Assembly (NCBI GenBank): GCA_002718455.1
Contig: PBER01000007.1
Coordinates: forward strand, 62,206 to 100,609
From: Chloroflexota bacterium
GTDB lineage: Bacteria > Chloroflexota > Dehalococcoidia > Lucifugimonadales > Lucifugimonadaceae
DNA length: 38,404 nucleotides
Direction: 5' to 3'
The position numbers and the translations under genes are program-made. Under the pieces are notes generated by a model. That model did not search any database and was not told the origin of the DNA. It saw only the letters and a list, made by a program, of their open reading frames with translations. This document shows positions 28,409 to 36,949 of the stretch, piece by piece. Numbering within the stretch: the stretch's first letter is position 1; every line of letters starts with the position of its first letter.

Positions 28409-29164
28409 ATGAATAAAAGTGAATTTGAAAAAATTAAAAATATAGAAAGACCACAAAAAGAATTGATTGAAAAATTAAAAAAAGTAGGAACAGCCACTGC
28501 TTCAGGTGAACTAAATAAATTGGGAATAAAAGATTGTTTCATACAAGGCCCAGTATCATGGACTCCTGGTAAAGTAATAGCAGGTCCAGCAATAACCTTG
28601 CAATTTTTGCCTATTAGAGAAGATGTGTTTCAAGATAATCAAGAGATGGATCCTGAACTTCAATACCATAGACATGCGTTGTACTTAGCCAAAGAAGGAG
28701 ATGTAGTGGTAGTAGACGCAAGAGGAAATTTACGAAGTGGAGTTTTTGGAGAAATGATGCTTACTTATTTTCAAGGAAAAGGAGGTGCAGGTATAGTGGT
28801 TGATGGAGCTATTAGAGATTTTACTAATGCTAGAGATCTAGATTTAGGGATGTGGCTTCGTGGTGTTACTCCTAATTATCATACACAGACTTCAATATTC
28901 CCTAATGCTGTAAATATCCCAATTGCTTGTGGAGGGGTACTTGTAAACCCTGGAGATATTATTATTGCGGATGATGATGGTGCGGTAGTTGTTCCAAAGA
29001 CCTTGGCCGAGCAATTAGCAGAAAATGCTTCAGGTCATGCAGAATGGGAGATCTTCGCTCGAAAGAAATTATCAGAAGGAGGAGAATTGAAAGATTTTTA
29101 TCCTAGAATAGCTTGGTCAAATGAAACTGAAAAAGAGTATGAAACATGGATAAATAACAAATGA
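28409..29164 (+). CDS. RraA-like protein (HMG aldolase/oxaloacetate decarboxylase-like fold)
   Basis: GKVIAGPAITLQFLP, DVVVVDARGNLRSGVFGEMMLTYFQGKGGAGIVVDGAIRDFTNAR, NPGDIIIADDDGAVVVP. AGGAAAG RBS supports ATG at 28409 over 28355. Confidence 0.9.
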   Translation: MNKSEFEKIKNIERPQKELIEKLKKVGTATASGELNKLGIKDCFIQGPVSWTPGKVIAGPAITLQFLPIREDVFQDNQEMDPELQYHRHALYLAKEGDVVVVDARGNLRSGVFGEMMLTYFQGKGGAGIVVDGAIRDFTNARDLDLGMWLRGVTPNYHTQTSIFPNAVNIPIACGGVLVNPGDIIIADDDGAVVVPKTLAEQLAENASGHAEWEIFARKKLSEGGELKDFYPRIAWSNETEKEYETWINNK

Positions 29165-29276
29165 TGATTGTTGTCTTTCCTCGGTGTATAATCTCCGGAT
29201 CATAACACAATGTTTAATTCTCTGATAACATAAACCAGTAATAAAAATCTAATTAAAAGTATCTTGAAGGTAAAAT

Positions 29277-30425
29277 ATGAAAATCACCAAAATTACTCCA
29301 TATGCTGCAGATTATGAACAAACATCCAAAAGCAAATTGGGTAGAAAATGGGTATTTTTAAAAATGGAAACAGATGAAGGTATTCATGGTTGGGGAGAAG
29401 TAGGTTCTTCTGTAGCAGTAAGTGAAAATTTTATGGCTACTGCTATCAAAGAAGTATCTGAAAATCTTATAGGTGAAAACCCAATGGATACTGATCGGTT
29501 ATGGAATAAAATTTTTCGTCTTTTTTCTTATATGGGGTCTAGAGGATTTACAACTTCATTAACTGCTGGTTTTGATATAGCTTTGTGGGATATAAAAGGG
29601 AAAGTAAGTGGACTACCGATATATGATTTACTTGGAGGAAGATATAGAGATCCAGTAAGGCTTTACTGTAATGCTTGGTTTCCAGATTGTTCGACCCCTG
29701 AAGATTATGCAAAGGCTGCGAAAGCTAATTTAGTTGAAAACGGACACAGTGCATGTAAACTCGATCCATTTCTAGAAATGACACAATTTCATACTATGTA
29801 TCAAGATGGCTTTATATCACAAAAAGGAGAACAATTAGGATACGATATTGTTGCAGCAGTAAGAGAAGTGGTCGGTCCCGCTTTTGAAATTTTGATAGAT
29901 GCTCATGGACATTACAATGTACCTAATGCTATTAGGCTATCTAATAATCTTTTTGAACAATCTAATATAACTTGGTTTGAAGAACCAGTTCCACCAGAAG
30001 GAATAAACGCTTTAAAACAAGTAAAGGAAAATACGAATGCTCCAATTTGTGTTGGAGAAAGACTTTATACTAGAGCAGACTTTATTCCAATCCTTGAAAA
30101 TAATCTTGCAGATTATATTATGCCTGATACTATCTGGACGGGTGGAATCTCAGAAATAAAGAAAATTGCTACAATGGCTGAGGCATATTATATTCCTATA
30201 ACACCTCACGTTATTCCGGGTGGACCAATAGAATTGATTTCTGCCGCACATGTAGTAAGTTCTGTCCCGAATTTTTATAGATTGGAACACTCCCATGTTT
30301 TTATTCCTGAACATAATAATTACTTAGAGGAACCATATTTAATCAAAGACGGACATATTCATTTAAATGATAAACCAGGACTTGGATTTGAATTAGATGA
30401 AACTAAACTTGATAAATTAATATAA
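29277..30425 (+). CDS. Enolase-superfamily enzyme, mandelate racemase-like (ENS-2)
   Basis: AGFDIALWDIKGKVSGLPIYDLLGG, ACKLDPF, ILIDAHGHYN, WFEEPVPPE, CVGERLYTR, DTIWTGGISEIKKIATMAEAYYIPITPH. Confidence 0.92.
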   Translation: MKITKITPYAADYEQTSKSKLGRKWVFLKMETDEGIHGWGEVGSSVAVSENFMATAIKEVSENLIGENPMDTDRLWNKIFRLFSYMGSRGFTTSLTAGFDIALWDIKGKVSGLPIYDLLGGRYRDPVRLYCNAWFPDCSTPEDYAKAAKANLVENGHSACKLDPFLEMTQFHTMYQDGFISQKGEQLGYDIVAAVREVVGPAFEILIDAHGHYNVPNAIRLSNNLFEQSNITWFEEPVPPEGINALKQVKENTNAPICVGERLYTRADFIPILENNLADYIMPDTIWTGGISEIKKIATMAEAYYIPITPHVIPGGPIELISAAHVVSSVPNFYRLEHSHVFIPEHNNYLEEPYLIKDGHIHLNDKPGLGFELDETKLDKLI

Positions 30426-30434
30426 AAGTAGGGA

Positions 30435-31115
30435 ATGAGAATGAAAATAATTTTGTCGGGAATAGAATATGTTGGAACAACTACTATTGCAAATTTAATG
30501 AAAGAATGGAAAGTTAAAACTACTGGAACTCCGTTTTATGATAATAATCTACATGATCATATGAAAATTCCACATACATCAGGACATCCGGATGATACAA
30601 CTTCAGAAGAACAACAACAGATTTTAAACTTGTCACCAAAGCTAAAAGAAATGTATCACAGATATCATATGTATTATCATTTGCATCATTATTTTCAAAG
30701 AGATGACTTAACTGTGGGTTTTCACATCGAGGAAGCTGTATTAGCTAGAAGATATTATGGTTATGGCTTAGATGGTGAAACTTTCGATAGAGAAAATGTA
30801 GTTTTCGATAGAATTGAAAACAGGATTAAGCAAATCACATCTGATCCGATTATAACTGTTCATATGAAAGCAGAAACGTCAATTATTGAAAAAAGAATGG
30901 ATTCATTAAAAAGAAACCCTGAACATTCTAATAGCCCCCTAAAAAAAGAAGATATCCCTGCAGTTATGGCTGAATATAAACATTTTGTAGATAAAAGTAA
31001 TATTGGTCCTAAGGTTGAAGTTGATACAACAGTAGATACTCCTGAAGAAACATTAAATAAAGTGGTAGAGTTAATCAAGCCACATCTAAGCGAAGCAGAT
31101 TTAAATAATCATTAA
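30435..31115 (+). CDS. P-loop (cytidylate/adenylate kinase-like) protein with GxxxxGTTT motif
   Basis: IILSGIEYVGTTTIANLMKEW N-terminus; overall size and DR-rich helices consistent with small nucleotide/metabolite kinases. Confidence 0.6.
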   Translation: MRMKIILSGIEYVGTTTIANLMKEWKVKTTGTPFYDNNLHDHMKIPHTSGHPDDTTSEEQQQILNLSPKLKEMYHRYHMYYHLHHYFQRDDLTVGFHIEEAVLARRYYGYGLDGETFDRENVVFDRIENRIKQITSDPIITVHMKAETSIIEKRMDSLKRNPEHSNSPLKKEDIPAVMAEYKHFVDKSNIGPKVEVDTTVDTPEETLNKVVELIKPHLSEADLNNH

Positions 31116-31133
31116 TATTGAAAGGCTAAAAAA

Positions 31134-32231
31134 ATGTTCACAAATTACAAAATCAATAATATCGAAAACTTTGAAACACCTGAGCACCTGATTTTTGAGT
31201 CAAAAGTCAATCACAACATTTCAACATTAATCTCTATGGTTCAAGATGTTAATAGATTAGTGCCTCATGCAAAGACGCATAAGTCTAAAGAGATGTTGAA
31301 TCATTTAATTGATCGAGGAATTACTAGACATAAAACTTCAACTATAAATGAACTAGAAATTTTAGGAGAATGTGAACCTCAAGAGTTGATTTTATCTTAT
31401 CCAATTGCCTCAAAAATCAAAGCCCAAAGACTTCAAAAGATAATAAATAAATTTTCCAAAACAAATTATTCTTCAATAGTTTCATCCATTTATCACGTTG
31501 AATTACTGAATGATTTAGAAGGAATCCACGGAGTATATATCGATTTAGATACGGGGATGCATAGAACAGGGATTTCTATAAATGAACTAGATGATTTACT
31601 TGATTTTATTATGAGTAAAAGTAATTTAGATTTGCGAGGAATTCATGCTTATGATGGGCATATGCATGCAGTTAATAATGACAAAGAAAGATCAAATCTT
31701 GCGGCGCAAACATTGAGAGATATAAGACAATTACAAGAAAAGATCTATTCAGCTTATAAATTCGAAACCTACGATATTATAGTTGGAGGATCTTGGTCAT
31801 TTCATTTTTATCTTGACCAAAAAGATATTAAACTTTCACCAGGAACGTGGATCTATTGGGATGCAACAAATGCGGAACAAAAAGAATTAAATTTTCAAAT
31901 TGCTGGAGTAGTGTTAGGTCAAGTAGTTGATAATGATGAACTCGAAGGAACTGCAACTATAGATATAGGTGCGAAAGCCATTTCTTGTGATCCTCCCACA
32001 GAAAAAAGACTAAAATTAATAGATAAACCCAATGCAATTCTGGTTCACCAAAATGAAGAGCACGGTGTAATTAAATTGAATGGTGAAACCTTAAATATTG
32101 GTGATTATGTTTTGGCAGAACCAGGGCATGCGTGTACAGTAACTCCAAAATATCCTCATGCAATAAAGATAGATGCAAATGGGGATATATCAGGTAAAAT
32201 AAATTCAGATGCAAGAGACAGAAAAATCTAA
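31134..32231 (+). CDS. D-threonine aldolase/D-serine dehydratase (DSD1)-like PLP enzyme
   Basis: RLVPHAKTHKSKEML PLP-Lys motif, DLDTGMHRTGI, NEEHGVI, VLAEPGHACTVTPKYPHA metal-site region. Confidence 0.85.
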   Translation: MFTNYKINNIENFETPEHLIFESKVNHNISTLISMVQDVNRLVPHAKTHKSKEMLNHLIDRGITRHKTSTINELEILGECEPQELILSYPIASKIKAQRLQKIINKFSKTNYSSIVSSIYHVELLNDLEGIHGVYIDLDTGMHRTGISINELDDLLDFIMSKSNLDLRGIHAYDGHMHAVNNDKERSNLAAQTLRDIRQLQEKIYSAYKFETYDIIVGGSWSFHFYLDQKDIKLSPGTWIYWDATNAEQKELNFQIAGVVLGQVVDNDELEGTATIDIGAKAISCDPPTEKRLKLIDKPNAILVHQNEEHGVIKLNGETLNIGDYVLAEPGHACTVTPKYPHAIKIDANGDISGKINSDARDRKI

Positions 32232-33159
32232 ATTTATCAATTCAGTATTAGGTCCTATAGATATAAATACTTTAGGATTTACGCTTTCACATGAACATGT
32301 ATTAACAGCATCAGCTGGATTAGGAATTTCTTACCCTAAATTAATTGATAAAAATGATTTAATTTCTCGAGCCACTAAAGAATTTATTAAGCTGAAATCA
32401 TCAGGGATAGATTCAATTATCGATGTGACTACTATGGATCTTGGTAGAGATGTTGAAATATTAAGGGAAGTGTCTATAAATTCTCATGTCAATATAATTT
32501 GTGCTACTGGAACTTGGAGAGATATCCCTCGATCTTTTTGGTATTTACGGCCATCCCAAATCGCAGAATTATATATCGATGAAATAAATAAAGGTATTGA
32601 TCAAACGCAAATAAAAGCAGGAATAATTAAGGTAGCAAATGATTCTGAAGGAATAACTGAAGAAGGTGAAATTATTTTGAAAGCAGCTGCAATAACTTGT
32701 AAGCAAACTGGAGTTCCAATATCAACTCATTCGTATGCTAGAAATAAAGTTGGGCTTGAACAAATACATATTTTCAATTCTGAAAATGTAGATATAAATA
32801 AAGTTTATATAGGTCATAGTAATGATTCAACGGATGTTGATTATTTGGAAGATATTATACAACATGGTGCCTGGCTTGGATTAGATAGATTACCGGGAAG
32901 AAACCCTGATTGGAAGGAGAGAGCAGATGTTACTTTTCAACTAATTAACAGGGGCTTAGAAGATAAAATAATGCTTGGTCATGACTGGAATTATAAATCC
33001 TTAATTTCAAATTTAAGTGAGCAAGAGAGACTGTCCGCAAATCCTGAAGGTTTTTTATTTATAAAAAACCAATTTATACCTCTCTTGCAATCAATGGGAG
33101 TGAGTGAAAAATCAATAAAAAAAATTATGATAGATAACCCTAGGAGTTTTTTTTCCTAA
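32209..33159 (+). CDS. Phosphotriesterase-family hydrolase (PTE-2)
   Basis: GFTLSHEHVL, IKAGIIKVANDSEG, VPISTHSYARNKVGLEQIHIF, KVYIGHSNDS, IMLGHDWNYKS. Confidence 0.88.
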   Translation: MQETEKSKFINSVLGPIDINTLGFTLSHEHVLTASAGLGISYPKLIDKNDLISRATKEFIKLKSSGIDSIIDVTTMDLGRDVEILREVSINSHVNIICATGTWRDIPRSFWYLRPSQIAELYIDEINKGIDQTQIKAGIIKVANDSEGITEEGEIILKAAAITCKQTGVPISTHSYARNKVGLEQIHIFNSENVDINKVYIGHSNDSTDVDYLEDIIQHGAWLGLDRLPGRNPDWKERADVTFQLINRGLEDKIMLGHDWNYKSLISNLSEQERLSANPEGFLFIKNQFIPLLQSMGVSEKSIKKIMIDNPRSFFS

Positions 33160-33164
33160 TTGGT

Positions 33165-34244
33165 TCATTCCCATTTGAAAGTCTTTATTCCAATAATAAA
33201 ACAAATTATTATCCATAGGATTATAAGCCCTAATTCTGGTAACAAATCTAGTGTGTTTGTTCCATAAAGTGAAGATTCACGCATTCCTGTAACTAGAGGG
33301 GACAATGGTAGGTTTTGTCCAATGATTTTAATCCAAGAAGGTAAAACATCATTTTCAAAAAATACTCCTGATAAAAACATCATTGGAAAAGTAATTAAAT
33401 TTGCAATAGGAGCAGCGTAATCTTCATTGGGTGATGCTCCAGATATTGCTAGCCCTATCATCAAAAAAAGAATTGATCCAAGTAAAGAGAATATTAGAAT
33501 ATTAACCCAGGCTAAAATACTACCTTGCCCTATATTGATTTTTAGTACTAGTATCCCAATAATAAATAATAAAATAGTTTGAATTGTTATAATTACTAAT
33601 CTGCTAGCTAATTGACCTATTAAAAAATGAGCTGAAGATATTGGAGTAGCTTGTAAGCGTCTTAATACACCCTGAGTTTTATAGCTTATCAAGGTAAATA
33701 CTACTCCTAAAATCCCACTTTGCATTATGGCTAATGAGACTATTCCTGGAACTAAAAATCCTTTGTACCCTTGATTGCTATTATTTTTTATTTTTGTAGA
33801 GAGATTTTGAGTATTATTGTTTGTTTTTTTCGAATCAATTATTTCTATAACCGAGTTTATAGTATCTTGAAATGCATGGGCAATAATTTCTTTTGATTCT
33901 TCAAATTCAAGGGTTATCTTTTCTTTATTGTTGTGATTATACTTATCATGTATAACTAATACACTGTCAATTTTCCCTTCTAAAACTTTTTTATCTAACT
34001 TTTCTCTAGTATTTATTTCAATTTCAATATATTTTTTTTCTGACACTGCTTTGATTAATTCTTTGGAATATTGATTTTTTGCATTATCAATTACTCCTAA
34101 TTTAGAAGGTGAAAATTCTCCAAATCCATAGAATCCTAACCCAATCATCAATACAACAGGAAAAAACAGAGACCAAAATAATGATTGTGATCGTCTAAAA
34201 TACATTTTCATAGTTGCTATCGCAATTGCAAAAGAGATTTTCAT
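33165..34244 (-). CDS. ABC-2 type transporter permease
   Basis: N-terminal TM, soluble loop, five or six C-terminal TMs, YKTQGVLRRLQATPISSAHFLIGQL, MFLSGVFFENDVLPSWI. Confidence 0.88.
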   Translation of the reverse strand: MKISFAIAIATMKMYFRRSQSLFWSLFFPVVLMIGLGFYGFGEFSPSKLGVIDNAKNQYSKELIKAVSEKKYIEIEINTREKLDKKVLEGKIDSVLVIHDKYNHNNKEKITLEFEESKEIIAHAFQDTINSVIEIIDSKKTNNNTQNLSTKIKNNSNQGYKGFLVPGIVSLAIMQSGILGVVFTLISYKTQGVLRRLQATPISSAHFLIGQLASRLVIITIQTILLFIIGILVLKINIGQGSILAWVNILIFSLLGSILFLMIGLAISGASPNEDYAAPIANLITFPMMFLSGVFFENDVLPSWIKIIGQNLPLSPLVTGMRESSLYGTNTLDLLPELGLIILWIIICFIIGIKTFKWE

Positions 34245-35008
34245 TAATTTTCCCTCAAATTTTTACCTGTAAGGCTAAGAAAAACATCTTCTAAGTTTGC
34301 TTCTTTTATTTTGTGTTCCCCTTTAAATCCTGAATTTAAAAGTTCCAATATCAAATTATTTGGAGTATTAATAGAAATTATCTTTCCAGCATCGATAATT
34401 GCTACTCTGTCACACAATTCTTCTGCTTCTTCCATATAATGTGTTGTTAAAATCATTGTCTTCCCTTCTGATCTTATATTTTTTATTAATTCCCACATGT
34501 TCCTTCTAGCTTGAGGATCCAAACCTGTTGTTGGTTCATCTAAAAAAAGTACTTTTGGATCATTGACTAGGGCGACTGCAATAGACAATCTTTGTTTTTG
34601 ACCTCCTGAGAGTGGCTTATAAAATGATCCAAATTTATCCTGAAGTCCGACTTTTTCTAAAATAGACTTTGAATCAATTTTTACCGAATAGAAAACTCCA
34701 AACATCTCAATAATTTCTACTAAAGTTAACTTATCGAAAAATGCAGCTTGCTGAAGTTGAACTCCTATGATTTCTTTGACTTTTTTTGTCTCTTTTGCAA
34801 CATTGATACCGTTTATCAAAGCTTCTCCAGAAGTCTGAGTTCTTATGCCCTCCAATATTTCTACAGTAGTTGTTTTTCCTGCACCATTAGGACCCAACAA
34901 TCCAAATATTTCACCTTCATTAACGCTAAAATCTATTCCATTTACAGCAATAAAGTCGTCATATTTTTTTATTAGTTTTTTGACTCGAATAATTTCTTTT
35001 GAAGTCAT
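34244..35008 (-). CDS. ABC transporter ATP-binding protein
   Basis: GLLGPNGAGKTTTVEIL Walker A, LSGGQKQRLSIA signature, VLFLDEPTTGLDP Walker B. Confidence 0.95.
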   Translation of the reverse strand: MTSKEIIRVKKLIKKYDDFIAVNGIDFSVNEGEIFGLLGPNGAGKTTTVEILEGIRTQTSGEALINGINVAKETKKVKEIIGVQLQQAAFFDKLTLVEIIEMFGVFYSVKIDSKSILEKVGLQDKFGSFYKPLSGGQKQRLSIAVALVNDPKVLFLDEPTTGLDPQARRNMWELIKNIRSEGKTMILTTHYMEEAEELCDRVAIIDAGKIISINTPNNLILELLNSGFKGEHKIKEANLEDVFLSLTGKNLREN

Positions 35009-35010
35009 AT

Positions 35011-35787
35011 TTATTTGATTTTTCTAATCTTGCTTTGCCATTCGAGTGCAGACTCTTGTAATAGAGAAAGAGCAGTTATTGATAATACTCTTGATCCCAA
35101 TCTATGGAAATGTTCATATTCTTCAAAAAGTTTAGGTCCTGAATGGGTTGCTGCAGAAATTTTCCCTTTATCTATAGTTCTTTTGACTACTAATTCAAGA
35201 TTTACGTCTATTTCTTCTTTTTCTGGGAGCCCCATAGACAAAGCCATATCCGATGGTCCTAGCCATGTTGCATCAATGCCATCAACTGATAAAATTTCAT
35301 CAATATTTCCAACAGCTTCTTGTGATTCAATTAAAGCAAATAGAATTGTATTATCATTAGCAAATTTATAATATTCTTCAGTTTTTTTTATTAAAGATCC
35401 GTACTTATTATTTCGTCCTGTTCCATAGTTAGATCCTCTTTTTCCTAAAGGAGGGTATTTAGCTGCATCTCTTGCCTTGATTGCATCTTCAACATTATCA
35501 ATGTGTGGAACTACTATACCCTTTGCTCCAGCATCCAACATTTTTAAAATCAGATATGGTTCATTTGCTGGTACTCTTACAACAGGAGCAATTCCATATA
35601 AATCTGCAGCTCTTATCATATTTTCTGCTTCAGAATCAGTCATTGAGCCATGTTCGCAGTCTATAAAAACCCAATCAAAACCCATTGATCCAAAAAATTC
35701 AACCAAATGAGGAGAATTTATAGGTATGTTAAGTCCTACGGCGGTTTTTCCTGATTTTATTTGACTAAGAATTTTATTGTATTCCAT
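35011..35787 (-). CDS. HpcH/HpaI-family class II aldolase/citrate lyase-like
   Basis: GFDWVFIDCEHGSMTDSEAENMIRAADLYGIAPVVRVPANEPYLILKMLDAGAKGIVVPHI. ATG at 35787 has GAGGTG upstream; the track start at 35796 lies inside that RBS. Confidence 0.92.
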   Translation of the reverse strand: MEYNKILSQIKSGKTAVGLNIPINSPHLVEFFGSMGFDWVFIDCEHGSMTDSEAENMIRAADLYGIAPVVRVPANEPYLILKMLDAGAKGIVVPHIDNVEDAIKARDAAKYPPLGKRGSNYGTGRNNKYGSLIKKTEEYYKFANDNTILFALIESQEAVGNIDEILSVDGIDATWLGPSDMALSMGLPEKEEIDVNLELVVKRTIDKGKISAATHSGPKLFEEYEHFHRLGSRVLSITALSLLQESALEWQSKIRKIK

Positions 35788-35802
35788 AATTTTCACCTCA
35801 AT

Positions 35803-36822
35803 TTATTTTATGTTATAAATTTTTGCAGCAGTATCATGAAACATGGCTGATCTTTCTGATTTAGAGAAATCTCTGGAATATTTTTTAAAAGCGTTATATA
35901 GAACACTATATGAAAAAGACACTTTATCTACTGGAAAATTGCTTTCAAACATTCCTCGATTAGGTCCAAACTTTTCAATACAATAATCTAGATAAGGTTT
36001 CATTTGTCCTGATAATTCGTCTGAATCGACTGGTTTTTCTCTTAGGTGCCAATCATGCCCCGTAATTGGCATTCCTAACCCTCCTAATTTTATTGACACA
36101 TTTGGACATTCTGACAAATCTGAAATGTTTTTTTTCCATGTTTCAATCACTTCTTCTTTTCTTTCTGCGTAAGGACCAACTTGAAGCAATCCTCCTATAT
36201 GATCAACAATTATGGGAAGCTCAGGAATTTGTTTTGCTAAATTTAATAGTTGTGGTAATTGGTGAAAATACATCCAAGAATCAAATGTTAAACCCATTTT
36301 GTTTAGAACTTTAGCTCCTTCAATAAATTTTTTTGTAGACATTTGTTGTTCAAGGTTATAGACACGAGTAGTTGCAACTTCTTTATTTTTATCCCAAGCC
36401 ACAATATGTCTTATTCCATTAAATCTATTTGGACTTGCTGCAATTAATGCTTCCAAAACTGGTTCTACTTTTGATCCTAAGTTCAAATTAGCATGTCCAA
36501 TTATTGAGGAAGCAGCTCTACTTTTCCCATACAACCCACTGGCACTTGCTGCCGCTAGCCCTTGTACAAACTCCACTTCTCCAACAGGTTTGAAATTTTC
36601 AGATGCATTCTCGTTATACATTGCCCTTGCTTCTATAAAAACTGTAGATTGAACATTGTGAGTATTTATATCGTTTATAAGTTCTTGAAGTAGATATCTT
36701 TGGTAGGGTAGACGTTCATTTTTATAATCCCAAAAATGATGATGAGGATCACATATGGGGATTTCTGGTTCAATAGCTTCCTCTTTAGTTAATTCAAGCC
36801 AATCATTTCCTCCGTAAGGCAT
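35803..36822 (-). CDS. Amidohydrolase family (amidohydrolase_2)
   Basis: IPICDPHHHFWDY, GIRHIVAWD, LPIVDHIGG, FESNFPVD. Start moved from 36918 to 36822 (MPYGGNDWLEL) because GGAG lies upstream and the N-terminal addition is low-complexity. Confidence 0.88.
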   Translation of the reverse strand: MPYGGNDWLELTKEEAIEPEIPICDPHHHFWDYKNERLPYQRYLLQELINDINTHNVQSTVFIEARAMYNENASENFKPVGEVEFVQGLAAASASGLYGKSRAASSIIGHANLNLGSKVEPVLEALIAASPNRFNGIRHIVAWDKNKEVATTRVYNLEQQMSTKKFIEGAKVLNKMGLTFDSWMYFHQLPQLLNLAKQIPELPIIVDHIGGLLQVGPYAERKEEVIETWKKNISDLSECPNVSIKLGGLGMPITGHDWHLREKPVDSDELSGQMKPYLDYCIEKFGPNRGMFESNFPVDKVSFSYSVLYNAFKKYSRDFSKSERSAMFHDTAAKIYNIK

Positions 36823-36949
36823 ATATATCTCCACTTTTATATATTTTATGTTTTTTTTTATCATATAATGTTCTACAAATAAAATAATCATTAGAAGATT
36901 TGTTTTTATATGAAACAAAACATAAACTTCTTTTTTTATAGGAAATTTA

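Noticed and set aside
35015-35371. 118-aa + strand ORF antisense to the HpcH/HpaI gene
   Set aside because: Composition is typical of an antisense frame of a coding gene; no start/RBS support.
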